A program made the translations under genes and the position numbers. Below are positions 28,008 through 38,939 of a stretch of 47,448 bases of DNA, piece after piece; within the stretch, counting starts at the first letter, position 1, and every line of letters starts with the position of its first letter. The stretch is from contig CANRKY010000005.1 in assembly GCA_947631355.1 (NCBI GenBank), positions 1 to 47,448 of the forward strand, in the 5' to 3' direction. This DNA comes from an uncultured Marvinbryantia sp. (lineage in GTDB: Bacteria; Bacillota; Clostridia; Lachnospirales; Lachnospiraceae). A model generated the notes under the pieces. It was not told where the DNA came from and did not search any database. It worked only from the letters and a program-made list of their open reading frames with translations.

Positions 28008-29807
28008 ATGAAAAAACGTATTGCAATGCTGCTGGCAGCCGCTATGGTCGTATCATCCATGGCTACCGCAGTATCCGCCGAAGAGGCAGCAGGCGATGTT
28101 ACGCTTCCCCGTGAGGAAACCCTGTATTTTGCAGGACAGCAGTGGGGCGCGGTAAACAGCTGGAACCCCATCGGCACGAACCAGAACAACTCTATGGCAA
28201 TCGCAGCAGGCGCTGGCTGGCGCGAACTTATGTTTGAAACGCTCTATATGTGGAATGTTATGGATGGCCAGCTGTACGGTCTGCTCGCAAACGATGACTA
28301 TGCGTGGAACGATGACATGACCGCTCTCACCTTTACCTTAAAGGATGCGGCGAAATGGTCCGATGGCACAGATATCACGGCAGCGGATGTTATCCGCACT
28401 TTTGATATTGGCGTTGAGATCGCAAACGGCACAGGCTCCAGCTACGGCCCGTATATCGAGTCCGTGGAAGGCGAAGGCAAAACCGTTACTATTAATGCGA
28501 AACTGAACGATGCAGGCGACCCGGTGAACCCCCTGAAGATCCTTGATTTCCTGGAGCTGACACCGATCGCGCAGGCTGCATGGATCGACACCGTTTACGA
28601 GCGCTGCGGCGGCGATGCAACGGCGATCCTAAACGATGCGGGCGATGACGTGGTATGGTCCGGCCCGTACACCAAATACTTTGCAGACGACCAGAAGGTT
28701 GTTCTTGTACGCGATGACAATTACTGGGGCCAGGATGCTTCCATGTGGGGCAAGCTGCCGGTTCCGAAGTATATCGCACACACCATCTACGCGGATAACG
28801 CGGCAGGCGAAGTTGCCCTGAAAGCGGGCGAAGTGGACGTTTGCCAGCAGTTTATCGGCAACGTGCAGAACCTGTGGCTGGAAGACGGGCTTCCCATCTC
28901 TACCTATTATGAAGAAGCTCCCTACGGCGTATGCTTAACCATGCCGACCGCCTGGTTCAACATGAATATCCCGGTGATCGCGGAGAACACCGCGCTTCGT
29001 AAAGCAATCGCGATCGCAGTTGACTATGATTCCATCATCGCAAACGCTATGACCGGTCAGTCTCCGAGCTTCGCGGATGTTCCGCGTTCTCTGATGAACC
29101 CCACCGACGGCGAGCAGGCTCTGTATGATCACGACGCAGTGGCTGATCTGCAGTGGACCGGCAACGATGTGGAAGGCGCAAAGGCACTCCTTGACGAGGC
29201 GGGCCTTATGGATTCCGATGGCGATGGCTGGCGTGAATACAACGGCGAAAAGATCTCCCTCAACGCGGTATGCCCGAACGGCTGGTCCGATTGGCAGGCA
29301 TCCATGGAACTGGTAGCTGCGGCTGGTCAGGCGATCGGTGTTGAGATCACAACCCTTTATCCGGAAGCAGATTCCTACAATGCAGTATTCACAGATCCGG
29401 ATCAGACCGAATACGCGATCTATATGTGGTCCCCGGATGCGTCCACACCGTCTAACCCCTGGACACGTGTAAACCAGTTCATGGGCAAGGATTATGTTGG
29501 CGTTACCAACAACTGGTCCGGCAACTGGGGTCAGTATGTAAACGATGAAGCAGACGCTCTCATCAAACAGATCCCGCTTACCACAGACGAAGAAGAACTG
29601 AAGAACCTGTACACCGAACTTACAAAGATCTACCTCACAGAAGTTCCCAGCTTCTCACTGATGTATCGTCCGTCCGTATTCCACGCTGTGAACGAGTCCG
29701 TATGGACCAACTTCCCGGCTGGCGACGACGGCCGCAACATTCCTCCTGCTGACTGCACAGACGGCTACGGTGTTGCTGCACTGTACGACCTGGAGCTGGT
29801 TGGCTGA
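28008..29807 (+). CDS. ABC transporter substrate-binding protein, family 5
   Basis: Signal peptide; 'WNDDMTALTFTLKDAAKWSDGTDITAADVIRTFD'. Confidence 0.92.
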   Translation: MKKRIAMLLAAAMVVSSMATAVSAEEAAGDVTLPREETLYFAGQQWGAVNSWNPIGTNQNNSMAIAAGAGWRELMFETLYMWNVMDGQLYGLLANDDYAWNDDMTALTFTLKDAAKWSDGTDITAADVIRTFDIGVEIANGTGSSYGPYIESVEGEGKTVTINAKLNDAGDPVNPLKILDFLELTPIAQAAWIDTVYERCGGDATAILNDAGDDVVWSGPYTKYFADDQKVVLVRDDNYWGQDASMWGKLPVPKYIAHTIYADNAAGEVALKAGEVDVCQQFIGNVQNLWLEDGLPISTYYEEAPYGVCLTMPTAWFNMNIPVIAENTALRKAIAIAVDYDSIIANAMTGQSPSFADVPRSLMNPTDGEQALYDHDAVADLQWTGNDVEGAKALLDEAGLMDSDGDGWREYNGEKISLNAVCPNGWSDWQASMELVAAAGQAIGVEITTLYPEADSYNAVFTDPDQTEYAIYMWSPDASTPSNPWTRVNQFMGKDYVGVTNNWSGNWGQYVNDEADALIKQIPLTTDEEELKNLYTELTKIYLTEVPSFSLMYRPSVFHAVNESVWTNFPAGDDGRNIPPADCTDGYGVAALYDLELVG

Positions 29808-29844
29808 TAGAAACCATTTATCCATGAAATGGCCTTGAGTTGGG

Positions 29845-29879
29845 ACGGGGCTGCTGCTCTTGGCAGCAGCCCCGTTTTT
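29845..29879 (+). terminator. strong hairpin between SBP and permease genes
   Basis: ACGGGGCTGCTGC-TCTTG-GCAGCAGCCCCGT then TTTTC, 13-bp perfect stem. Confidence 0.85.
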
Positions 29880-30070
29880 CATATCATGATGCCGAGAGCG
29901 GTTCGCGTGGGCAATACGATTGTGCGCTGTGCGCGGAAGGCCCCGATCAGATGCTTTTGACAGAGCAGCAAAAAAGGCTGAATAAAGGCGAAAAAGACAG
30001 GGAAAGGCGGAGGCAGCATGCTGCAAGGGCCATATGGATAAGACAGGAAGTAAGCAGAGGAGGAATTTAT

Positions 30071-31075
30071 ATGAAAGGTTATAGAAAATATTTTGGGAAA
30101 AAACTGCTGTGGTTCGTGATCACATTTATCGTGGCAGTGATCCTGAATTTCGTTCTGCCGCGCCTGATGCCCGCCGACCCGGTGGCGTCCATCACCGGAA
30201 GACTGGCTGGCGGCAACAGCGACGCGTCCGCTGTGGCGGAAATTTATGAGCGTTACCAGAAAGAGTTTGGAACAGACAAACCCATGATCGAACAGTTCAT
30301 TCTGTTCTGCAAAAATGCCATCCACGGGAATTTCGGACTGTCCTTCAGCCAGTATCCCCGTTCCGTGAGCAACATCATTGCCAGCGCCATCGGCTGGACC
30401 ATTGCCCTGCAGTTCCCGGCCATCATTGTGGGCTGGTTGCTGGGGAACATCCTGGGCGCGCTGGCGGCCTACATCCGCAAGGGCTATGACAAGGTGCTTC
30501 TCCCCATCGCGCTGTTCCTGGGGAATGTACCGGCGTTCGGCATGGCGGTGATCATGCTGGTGGTCTTCGGCGTATATCTGAAGATCGCGCCTCTGTCGGG
30601 CGGCTACGCGTTCGACATGATCCCGCATCTGAGCTGGGATTTCATCAAATCCGTGATCTCTCACTATCAGCTCCCCTTCTGGTCCATCGTGATCATTTCC
30701 ATCGGCGGCCAGGCGGTGGGCATGCGCTCCATGTCGATCTACGAACTGAACGCGGACTACGTGAAATATTCCCGCTTCCTGGGGATCAAAGACCGCAAGA
30801 TCGTGGGTTACGTGTTCCGCAACGCCATGCTTCCGCAGGTGACTGGTCTGGCTATGAGCATCGGTACCATGATCGGCGGCGCACTGGTGGCGGAGATCAT
30901 TTTCTCATATCCGGGGCTCGGCAGCACCATGTATTCCGCGGTAACGGCGGCGGACTACCCGCTGATCTCCGCGACTACCCTGATCATCACGGTGATGGTT
31001 CTGGTGGTGACGTTCCTGCTGGATATCATTTACGGTTTCATTGATCCGCGTGTGAAAGCGGCTCAGTTTGAGTAA
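30071..31075 (+). CDS. ABC transporter permease (DppB-type)
   Basis: '[18 protein letters not shown]', '[28 protein letters not shown]'. Confidence 0.92.
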   Translation: MKGYRKYFGKKLLWFVITFIVAVILNFVLPRLMPADPVASITGRLAGGNSDASAVAEIYERYQKEFGTDKPMIEQFILFCKNAIHGNFGLSFSQYPRSVSNIIASAIGWTIALQFPAIIVGWLLGNILGALAAYIRKGYDKVLLPIALFLGNVPAFGMAVIMLVVFGVYLKIAPLSGGYAFDMIPHLSWDFIKSVISHYQLPFWSIVIISIGGQAVGMRSMSIYELNADYVKYSRFLGIKDRKIVGYVFRNAMLPQVTGLAMSIGTMIGGALVAEIIFSYPGLGSTMYSAVTAADYPLISATTLIITVMVLVVTFLLDIIYGFIDPRVKAAQFE

Positions 31076-31089
31076 AGGAGGGATCAAAC

Positions 31090-32337
31090 ATGAAAAATAC
31101 ATTGCGTCAGGTGTTTCATTCCTCTAAATTTGTGGGCGGGTTTGTGATTTTTGTGGCCATCCTGCTCACCCTGATCATCTACCCGCTGATCAATCCGGGC
31201 AATCCGCTGCAGCAGATCGGCGTGGGTACGTTTGCAAAACCGGGCACCTATGTTTCCCTGTATGACGCCACGAAGGCGCCCACGGAAACGCTGCGTCTGC
31301 CGGACGCGGGGGATAAGCGCCTTGCTTCCAGCCTCACAGAGGAAGACAAGGTGGCCATGGTGGAGTGGTTTACGGCGGTGGAGGCCGACATCTCCGACCT
31401 GGATACCAACGATACGGATAAGATGCTGGAGATGTGGGAGCAGTATTACGATCCTTCCGTGAAGCCGAAGGGCATGATCCGCGCGAAGATCAATTATTTT
31501 AAACGCCTGGACGCGGCTCTGCAGGAGCTGAAATCCGGCGATACCATCATCATTGCCGAGGAGGGCGAGGACGGCGCGCTGGTAGAGTCGAAGAAGATCC
31601 TGGATACGGATTATGTGAACACCAAAAGCGTGGCCAACGTGAAATCCCTTCCCCTGGGTACCGACAACTTCGGCCGCGATGTCTTAAAAGAACTTGTGAG
31701 CGCAACCGGGACGTCCATCCGCATCGGCCTGATCGCGGGGATCGTCGCCACGCTGATCGGTCTGACTCTGGGATTGCTGGCCGGTTATGTGGGCGGCTTT
31801 CTGGATGACTTTATCATGTTTATCACAAACATCTTCACGGTAATCCCCGGCTTTGTGCTGCTGATCCTGATCTCTTATTCCATCGGGCAGGAGCAGCGCG
31901 GCGCCGCTGTGGTGGCTGTGGTAATCGGATTTACAAGCTGGACCTGGACCTGCCGAAGCGTGCGCTCCCAGGTGATCAGCCTTCGGAACCGCGACCACGT
32001 GAATCTGAGCAAACTGTCCGGGCACAGCCTGCTTCGCATTGTGCTTACGGATATTCTGCCGTACATTGCCTCTTATGTGGTGATGGCGTTTATCCTGCAG
32101 GTTTCTTCCGGTATTTTAAGTGAAGCGCAGCTGAGTCTGCTGGGCCTGGGCCCGAAGACCACAGAGGTTCCCACCCTGGGTCTGATGATGAACTGGGCGA
32201 TGCTGTATTCTGCGCATACCAATGGCTCGTGGTGGGCGTATTTCCCCGTAATCCTGACCATTACCCTCATCTCCTTCTCTCTGAATCTGATGAATACCGG
32301 TCTGGATCAGGTGTTCAACCCCACGCTGCGGGATTAA
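31090..32337 (+). CDS. ABC transporter permease (DppC-type)
   Basis: '[29 protein letters not shown]', '[23 protein letters not shown]'. Confidence 0.92.
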   Translation: MKNTLRQVFHSSKFVGGFVIFVAILLTLIIYPLINPGNPLQQIGVGTFAKPGTYVSLYDATKAPTETLRLPDAGDKRLASSLTEEDKVAMVEWFTAVEADISDLDTNDTDKMLEMWEQYYDPSVKPKGMIRAKINYFKRLDAALQELKSGDTIIIAEEGEDGALVESKKILDTDYVNTKSVANVKSLPLGTDNFGRDVLKELVSATGTSIRIGLIAGIVATLIGLTLGLLAGYVGGFLDDFIMFITNIFTVIPGFVLLILISYSIGQEQRGAAVVAVVIGFTSWTWTCRSVRSQVISLRNRDHVNLSKLSGHSLLRIVLTDILPYIASYVVMAFILQVSSGILSEAQLSLLGLGPKTTEVPTLGLMMNWAMLYSAHTNGSWWAYFPVILTITLISFSLNLMNTGLDQVFNPTLRD

Positions 32338-32347
32338 GGAGGAAACT

Positions 32348-33358
32348 ATGGGAAAAGTAATGCTGGAGGTGAAAAACCTCAAGACCAAATATATCACCCG
32401 CTTTCACGAGGACGTGTACGCGGTGGACGGCGTCTCCTTCGCCATCGAGGAAGGAAAGAGCTTAGGCATAGCGGGGGAATCCGGCTGCGGAAAATCCACG
32501 CTGGCGCTGTCCATGATGGGCTATTATTTCCCGCCGCTGCACTATATGAGCGGGGACATCATCATTGACGGGCAGAATATTTCCGGCATGGATCCGGACG
32601 CGGTGCGAAAGAGCATCCTGGGCACGGAGATCGCCTACATTCCGCAGGCGGCCATGAACGCCCTGAATCCCACGCAGCGCATCATCCGCTTCATAGAAGA
32701 TGTGGTGCGCGCCCACGACCCGAAAAAGTCTAAGGCGGAGATCCGCGAGATGGCGGAAGCCCGCTTTGCCGAGCTGGGGCTGCCCGCGGATGCGCTGATG
32801 AAGCACGCCGTGGAACTGTCCGGCGGCATGAAGCAGCGGACCGTCATCGCGGTGTCCACCATTCTGAACCCGAAGGTGCTGATCGCGGACGAGCCGTCTT
32901 CCGCGCTGGATGTGACCAGCCAGAAGATGGTAATTAAGATGATGCGCGAGCTGATGGAAAAAGGCTATATCAAATCCATGCTGTTCATCACCCACGAACT
33001 TCCGCTTCTGTACAACGTGACGGACGACATCATGGTGATGTACGCGGGGCAGATCGTGGAGAAGGGGACGGCGCAGCAGATGGTGTTCGACCCGGTGCAC
33101 CCGTATTCCCACGGGCTGATGAAGTCCATCCTGGTGCCGGAGGAAGGCACCCGCGGGCACAAACTCACGGCCATTCCCGGCGCTCCGCCAAATCTGAAGC
33201 GTCCGCCTGATGGGTGCCGCTTTGCGGCGCGCTGTAAATACGCCACGGCGGACTGCCGCTACACCGCCATTCCGGAAAAGACCTTTGACGAGGGACGTAT
33301 GTACCGCTGCCTGATGGGCGTGGATAAACTGAAGGAGGTGTATGGCGAAGATGAGTGA
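32348..33358 (+). CDS. ABC transporter ATP-binding protein (OppD-type)
   Basis: [44 protein letters not shown]-terminal [13 protein letters not shown]. Confidence 0.94.
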   Translation: MGKVMLEVKNLKTKYITRFHEDVYAVDGVSFAIEEGKSLGIAGESGCGKSTLALSMMGYYFPPLHYMSGDIIIDGQNISGMDPDAVRKSILGTEIAYIPQAAMNALNPTQRIIRFIEDVVRAHDPKKSKAEIREMAEARFAELGLPADALMKHAVELSGGMKQRTVIAVSTILNPKVLIADEPSSALDVTSQKMVIKMMRELMEKGYIKSMLFITHELPLLYNVTDDIMVMYAGQIVEKGTAQQMVFDPVHPYSHGLMKSILVPEEGTRGHKLTAIPGAPPNLKRPPDGCRFAARCKYATADCRYTAIPEKTFDEGRMYRCLMGVDKLKEVYGEDE

Positions 33359-34205
33359 GCAGGCGAGAGAACAGAAAGACTTTACCAATGCGCCGCTCTG
33401 CCTGTCCGGCAGGGGCGTGACAAAGATTTTCGGCTTCGGCAACCGCCGCACGGTGGCGGTGGACCATGTGGACTTTGAGTTCCACGAGGGCGAGTTTGTA
33501 TCCATCGTGGGAGAGTCCGGCTCCGGCAAGACCACGTTATCGAAGATGCTGCTGGGCCTGAGCAATGCCACCGAGGGCGAGATCCTTTTCCAGGGCAAGC
33601 CCAGGGACATCTCCTCCGGGAGAAAGAAACGGGAATACTGGAAGGGCATCCAGGCCATTTTCCAGGATCCGTTTTCCTCTTTCAACACGTTTCAGAAGAT
33701 CGACACGGTTTTGCTGGACTGCATCCACATGCGGGGCGGTAAGAACTTGTCGAAAGAAGAAAAATTTGATATGATGACAGAGGCATGTCATTTTGTGAAT
33801 CTGGAGTTTAAAGAGCTGACCAACAAATATCCGTTTGAGCTGTCCGGCGGACAGATGCAGCGGCTGATGATCGCCCGCATCTTTCTCTTAAAGCCGAAGA
33901 TCCTTCTGGCGGACGAGCCCACCTCCATGGTGGACGCCTGTTCCAGGGCAACCATCCTGGATATGCTGCTGAATTTGAGAGACGAGATCGGCATGACGAT
34001 CATCTTCATCACCCATGATATCGGGCTGGCTTACTACATTTCCGACACCGTGTATATCATGGAGCACGGTAAGTTCGTGGAGTACGGCAAAGCGGACGAG
34101 GTGATCCTGAATCCGAAGGCGGCGTACACGAAGCGCCTGATCAGTGACGTGCCAAAGATCCATGAGGAGTGGGACCTTTCCACCGTGGATCTGAAAACAG
34201 AGTAG
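33342..34205 (+). CDS. ABC transporter ATP-binding protein (OppF-type)
   Basis: [49 protein letters not shown]. Confidence 0.94.
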   Translation: MAKMSEQAREQKDFTNAPLCLSGRGVTKIFGFGNRRTVAVDHVDFEFHEGEFVSIVGESGSGKTTLSKMLLGLSNATEGEILFQGKPRDISSGRKKREYWKGIQAIFQDPFSSFNTFQKIDTVLLDCIHMRGGKNLSKEEKFDMMTEACHFVNLEFKELTNKYPFELSGGQMQRLMIARIFLLKPKILLADEPTSMVDACSRATILDMLLNLRDEIGMTIIFITHDIGLAYYISDTVYIMEHGKFVEYGKADEVILNPKAAYTKRLISDVPKIHEEWDLSTVDLKTE

Positions 34206-34223
34206 GAAGGAGCAGACGATTTT

Positions 34224-36488
34224 ATGAACATCAAAGAGGTTATCTCTCAGATGACATTGGAAGAAAAGGCCGGCATGTGCTCCGGTCTGGACTTCTGGCA
34301 CACCAAGGCCGTGGAGCGCCTGGGTGTAGAGTCGGTGATGGTTTCCGATGGCCCTCACGGACTGCGCAAGCAGGACCAGGAAGTGGATCATCTGGGGATC
34401 AACGACAGTATCAAGGCTGTGTGTATGCCGGCAGGGTGCGCCACGGCGGCGTCTTTCGACCGGGCGCTGATCGGCAGGATGGGGGAATCCATCGGGAACA
34501 GCTGCCAGCACGAACAACTCTGCGTGGTGCTGGGCCCGGCGGTGAACATCAAGCGTTCCCCGCTGTGCGGACGAAATTTTGAATATCTTTCCGAGGATCC
34601 ATACCTGGCCGGAGAGATGGCGGCGGCGTACATAAACGGCGTGCAGAGCAAAAATGTGGGTACCTCCATCAAGCATTTTGCGGCGAACAACCAGGAGCAC
34701 CGCCGCATGAGCTCCAGCTCCAACGCGGACGAGCGGACGCTGCGGGAAATTTACTTCCCGGCGTTTGAGACGGCGGTGAAAAAAGCGCAGCCGTGGACGG
34801 TGATGTGTTCTTACAACCGCATCAACGGCGTGTATTCCTCCGAAAATCCGTGGCTTCTCACGGATGTGTTGCGCAAGGAGTGGGGCTTCAAAGGATATGT
34901 GATGAGCGACTGGGGCGCGGTGTCCGACCGCGTGGCCGGCGTGGCGGCGGGGCTGGATCTGGAGATGCCCGCGTCCGGCGGCATCAATGACAAAAAGATC
35001 GTGGAAGCGGTGCGTGCAGGGGAACTGGACGAGGCCGTGGTGGATCAGGCGGTGGAGCGTATTCTCACCATCAATGAGAAATATTTTGCAAACGCGAAGC
35101 CGGATACCCCGTGGGACAAGGAAGCGGATCATCTGCTTTCCGCGGAGATCGCGGGGGAATGTATGGTTCTTCTGAAGAACAACGGCGTGCTGCCGCTGCA
35201 TAAGGAAGACAAGGTGGCGTTCATCGGCGAGTTCGCCAGCAAGCCGCGGTTCCAGGGCGGCGGCTCCAGCCACATCAACTGTTTCAAGACCACATCCGCC
35301 GTGGAGGCGGCAGAGGGCCTGAACGTTACCTACGCCCAGGGCTACAGCGTGGCGAAGGACGAGGCCACAGACGAGATGATCGCGGAGGCGGTGGCCGCGG
35401 CGAAGGCGGCAAAAGTGGCCGTGGTGTTCGCGGGGCTGCCGGATTCCTATGAATCCGAGGGCTACGACCGCACGCATATGGCCATGCCGGCCAGCCAGAA
35501 CGCGCTGATCGAGGCGGTGGCCGCGGCGAATCCCAACACGGTGGTGGTGCTGCACAACGGTTCCCCGGTGGAAATGCCGTGGATCGACAAGGTGAGCGCT
35601 GTGCTGGAGGCTTATCTGGGCGGCCAGGCGGTGGGCCTTGCCACGGTGCGCATCCTCTTTGGCGATGTGAACCCCAGCGGACATCTGGCGGAGACCTTCC
35701 CCGTGAAGCTGCAGGACAATCCCTCTTACCTCTACTACGGCGGCGAGGCGGACGAGGCAGACTACCGCGAGGGCGTGTTTGTGGGATACCGCTATTATGA
35801 CAAGAAAGATATGAACGTGCTGTTCCCGTTCGGGCACGGCCTGAGCTATACCACCTTTGCATACTCCAACCTGCGGGTGAGCAGCAAAGAGATCACCGAC
35901 CAGGATACGCTGACCGTCACCGTGACGGCCACGAACACCGGCAAGGCGGCTGGCAAGACGGTGGTGCAGCTGTACATTGGGGACAAGGAGAGCACAGTGC
36001 TGCGCCCGGTGCGCGAGCTGAAAGGCTTTGAGAAAGTGGAGCTGCAGCCGGGAGAGAGCAAAGACGTAACCTTCACGCTGGACAAGCGCGCGTTTGCGTA
36101 CTGGAACACCCAGCTGGGCGACTGGCATGTGGAGACCGGCGAATTTACCATCGAGGTGGGCCAGTCCTCCCGCGCCATCGAAGTGTGCGACACAGTGACC
36201 GTAAACAGCACGGTGAAGCTGAAAAAGCATTACACGAAAGACAGCATCTTCATGGACCTGATGGCAGACCCGGAGGCGGTGCAGGTGATCAAACCGCTGC
36301 TGGATCATTTCAAGAAAGTGTGCGGCGTCGGCGAGCAGTCCTCTGAGGCGGCTGCGGAGGCGGTGACCGAAGACATGGGCATGGCCATGATGAACTATAT
36401 GCCGCTGCGCGGCGTGATGAGCTTCGCGGATGGCTCCCAGGACAAAGAAATGATGCAGGATATGCTGAAGGCGCTGGAGAATCTGTAA
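34224..36488 (+). CDS. glycoside hydrolase family 3 (beta-glucosidase-like)
   Basis: 'KRSPLCGRNFEYLSEDPYLAGEMAAAYINGVQ', 'KGYVMSDWGAVSDRVAGVAAGLDLEMP', C-terminal FnIII-like domain. Confidence 0.94.
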   Translation: MNIKEVISQMTLEEKAGMCSGLDFWHTKAVERLGVESVMVSDGPHGLRKQDQEVDHLGINDSIKAVCMPAGCATAASFDRALIGRMGESIGNSCQHEQLCVVLGPAVNIKRSPLCGRNFEYLSEDPYLAGEMAAAYINGVQSKNVGTSIKHFAANNQEHRRMSSSSNADERTLREIYFPAFETAVKKAQPWTVMCSYNRINGVYSSENPWLLTDVLRKEWGFKGYVMSDWGAVSDRVAGVAAGLDLEMPASGGINDKKIVEAVRAGELDEAVVDQAVERILTINEKYFANAKPDTPWDKEADHLLSAEIAGECMVLLKNNGVLPLHKEDKVAFIGEFASKPRFQGGGSSHINCFKTTSAVEAAEGLNVTYAQGYSVAKDEATDEMIAEAVAAAKAAKVAVVFAGLPDSYESEGYDRTHMAMPASQNALIEAVAAANPNTVVVLHNGSPVEMPWIDKVSAVLEAYLGGQAVGLATVRILFGDVNPSGHLAETFPVKLQDNPSYLYYGGEADEADYREGVFVGYRYYDKKDMNVLFPFGHGLSYTTFAYSNLRVSSKEITDQDTLTVTVTATNTGKAAGKTVVQLYIGDKESTVLRPVRELKGFEKVELQPGESKDVTFTLDKRAFAYWNTQLGDWHVETGEFTIEVGQSSRAIEVCDTVTVNSTVKLKKHYTKDSIFMDLMADPEAVQVIKPLLDHFKKVCGVGEQSSEAAAEAVTEDMGMAMMNYMPLRGVMSFADGSQDKEMMQDMLKALENL

Positions 36489-36496
36489 ACAGAGAA

Positions 36497-36582
36497 AGTC
36501 TGCGAAAGGCAGCAGGAAAATCTGCAAATCATAGCAGAAAATCTGTGAAATACAGCAGAGATAACCTGCAAAAGGCAGTAAA
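36497..36582 (+). repeat. 21-bp degenerate tandem repeat x4
   Basis: agtctgcgaaaggcagcagga / aaatctgcaaatcatagcaga / aaatctgtgaaatacagcaga / gataacctgcaaaaggcagtaaa. Confidence 0.8.
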
Positions 36583-36618
36583 AAGAGCACGGCTAGAAAT
36601 GGTCGTGCTCTTTATTTA
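36582..36618 (+). terminator. Rho-independent terminator of the GH3 operon
   Basis: AAAGAGCACG...CGTGCTCTTT then ATTT. Confidence 0.8.
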
Positions 36619-36729
36619 CAAGGCCAGCAATATCCCGCCCACCATAGCAAAGTAAGAATCATTCATATGCCATAATCCCTCGCAAGCTCCGCGACAGCCC
36701 CTGCATTACAGACAGCTCCTGCATTACAG
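36614..36729 (-). pseudogene. collapsed remnant of a toxin-antitoxin pair
   Basis: 36614-36647 identical to 38063-38096 (toxin 3' end), 36652-36693 matches 38366-38407 (toxin start/antitoxin end), then matches sequence at 38779 on. Confidence 0.85.
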
Positions 36730-37947
36730 AAAATTTACAGGGATCACTCTGTCCGCTCCCCGAAGGGTGATGAGCTTGTCGTACAGGCAGACCACTCCGC
36801 CCGGGCCACGCTTTACGTTCGGAATCTTATCCAGCAGACCGAAAGCTTCCAGATCCTTTTTTTGGGGATCGGCGTGCTTTTTTATTTCGATCGGATACAG
36901 CGTACCGTTTTCCTCAATCAGAAGATCGATCTCATTCATGTCCTTATCGCGGTAGAAGTACAGCGGAAGCTCCAAAATTCCCCGATTGTAATAACTCTTT
37001 ATGATCTCAGATACCACAAAACTCTCAAAAAACGCTCCCGCCATCGCGCCGTTTTTCAGAACGTCCGGCGTGTTCCATCTGGTCAGATAAGCGGCAAGCC
37101 CCGTGTCAAGAAAATAGAGCTTCGGCGTTTTGACGGCTCTCTTTGTGATATTATTGGAATAGGGCTGAAGCAGATATACAAGGTTGGACGCCACGAGGAT
37201 TGAGAGCCAGCGCTCGGCAGTGGGCTGGCTGATGCCGATATCCCTTGCCAGAGACGCCAGATTCAGGAGCTGCCCCGTAGAGGCGGCCGCCGCTACCATG
37301 AATCTTGTAAATTTTACGGTGTCCCCGATCTCCGAAAGTTCCCGCACATCACGGTCAAGGTAGGTGCGCACATACGCACCGTAAAACATCTGCCAGTTGA
37401 AATTGGGATTGTCCTGTAGCTCCGGCATGGAGCCGCGGTGGATCGTATCCCACACCTCATCGTAGGAAATGTTCACCGTGTGCGGCCTTCGCTGTGAAAA
37501 ATACTCGTCCGTTGGCAGAAACGGAGCGTCGAATGAAACCCCGTGGGACTCACGCAAAGAGAACCCAAGCAGTGTGACAAGTCCGATGCGCCCGGCAAGG
37601 GATTCACTTACCCCCTTCATCATTTTGAACTGCTGAGAGCCGCACATAAAGAACTGCCCCTTCTTTCGCTCCCGATCAAGAGACATTTTGATCTGCTCAA
37701 ATAATGCCGGTGCCTTTTGAATTTCATCCACAAACACAGGGGGCGGATTATCCTTAAAAAAAGTTCCGCTTTCCTCCACGGCGACTGCCCGGAGCAGGGG
37801 ATCATCCAATGTAGCGTAATTCATCCCATCTGTCAATTTCTCCAACATGGTGGTCTTGCCCACCTGCCTCGGCCCGGCAACAAGCACAGCCCCAAACATT
37901 TTCGCCAGCTCCTGCACGGTTTTTTCGGCGTGTCTTTTGATATACAC
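36724..37947 (-). CDS. AAA_14/DUF4143 ATP-binding protein
   Basis: 'VLVAGPRQVGKTTMLEKL', 'PPVFVDEIQKAPALFEQIKMSLDRERKKGQFFMCGSQQF', C-terminal DUF4143 pattern. Confidence 0.9.
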   Translation of the reverse strand: MYIKRHAEKTVQELAKMFGAVLVAGPRQVGKTTMLEKLTDGMNYATLDDPLLRAVAVEESGTFFKDNPPPVFVDEIQKAPALFEQIKMSLDRERKKGQFFMCGSQQFKMMKGVSESLAGRIGLVTLLGFSLRESHGVSFDAPFLPTDEYFSQRRPHTVNISYDEVWDTIHRGSMPELQDNPNFNWQMFYGAYVRTYLDRDVRELSEIGDTVKFTRFMVAAAASTGQLLNLASLARDIGISQPTAERWLSILVASNLVYLLQPYSNNITKRAVKTPKLYFLDTGLAAYLTRWNTPDVLKNGAMAGAFFESFVVSEIIKSYYNRGILELPLYFYRDKDMNEIDLLIEENGTLYPIEIKKHADPQKKDLEAFGLLDKIPNVKRGPGGVVCLYDKLITLRGADRVIPVNFL

Positions 37948-38050
37948 AGCACAGCCTCCTTTCGGCTAATTTAATATCTGATATTATTATAGCCGAAATA
38001 AGGAGACTTATCAACTCATTTCACAAAGATCTCTTTTGTTTCCATGCTAT

Positions 38051-38380
38051 TTAAGTTTCTTCATTTACAAGGCCAGCAATATCCCGCCCACCATAGACGA
38101 TTCGGATGATAGTTACTGTCAGCGTGCTTTCGTCCACAGTATAAAAGATGACAAAATTGTCAACCGGGAGCTTATGCATTTCCATGCTTTTCCACGGTTC
38201 CCAGTCCACAACGGGGTTTCTTAAAGGCATGAAACTAAGGGAACGAATCTCTTTTCGGATTCGACCTACCTGACCTTTAGCGGTGTCGGGGACTAAGAGC
38301 GTAAAGGCAATGTAGGAATAAATTTCCTTTAAATCGTCCTTCGCCTTTGGGGAGTAGACAACAGAGTAGGAATCATTCAT
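38051..38380 (-). CDS. RelE/ParE family toxin
   Basis: 'YSVVYSPKAKDDLKEIYSYIAFTLLVPDTAKGQVGRIRKEIRSLSFMP' and 'VIRIVYGGRDI'-like end. Confidence 0.88.
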   Translation of the reverse strand: MNDSYSVVYSPKAKDDLKEIYSYIAFTLLVPDTAKGQVGRIRKEIRSLSFMPLRNPVVDWEPWKSMEMHKLPVDNFVIFYTVDESTLTVTIIRIVYGGRDIAGLVNEET

Positions 38381-38682
38381 ATGCCATAATCCCTCGCAAG
38401 CTCCGCGTCAACCTCGTCCGCCGTATAGGTCCTGCCGGATTGTAAGGACTCCACGCCTTTCATCAGTTCCGCATCCAATTCGGTGCGGCTCATATTGCCG
38501 ATTGCTGTCGGTTCGGCTGACGGAAGACGCAAATTCAAGGGAAGCCCTTTTGTCAGAACAATCTGACTGTAAAACATCTGGATGGCACTGGAGGGGGAAA
38601 TGCCAAGCTGACTTAAAATGCTTTCTGCATTTTCCTTCAGTCCGTTATCAATTCTTGCATAAACCGCTGATGTGTTTGCCAT
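38377..38682 (-). CDS. RelB/DinJ family antitoxin
   Basis: MANTSAVYARIDNGLKENAESILSQLGISPSSAIQMFYSQIVLTKGLPLNLRLP; ATGA overlap with toxin start. Confidence 0.88.
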   Translation of the reverse strand: MANTSAVYARIDNGLKENAESILSQLGISPSSAIQMFYSQIVLTKGLPLNLRLPSAEPTAIGNMSRTELDAELMKGVESLQSGRTYTADEVDAELARDYGI

Positions 38683-38778
38683 GTTTATCACGCTCCTTTG
38701 CCCATATTATACCCGATTATGAAAGCAAACGCAAGCGATTGCAAGCAAATTTTCCTGGCAGGCTTATTCTGTTCCGCC

Positions 38779-38857
38779 ACAGGCCCTGCATTACAGAAAA
38801 TTTACGGGGATCAGCGTGCTTTTTTATTTCAATCGGATACAGCGTACCGTTTTCCTC
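38779..38857 (-). pseudogene. internally deleted 3' remnant of a second AAA_14/DUF4143 ATPase gene
   Basis: Matches 36717-36745 then jumps to 36872-36915, junction at a GGGATC repeat. Confidence 0.85.
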
Positions 38858-38939
38858 GAGCGGAAATTTCCGTTTTCTCCCCGTTGCATTTTATATATAA
38901 AACGTGTATCTTATAGATAGCAGAAAGGAGAGGTTTTTT

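Noticed and set aside
33888-36590. 900-aa minus-strand ORF antisense to the GH3 gene
   Set aside because: Histidine/arginine-rich composition typical of antisense of a GC-rich coding frame; sense frame encodes a clear GH3 enzyme.
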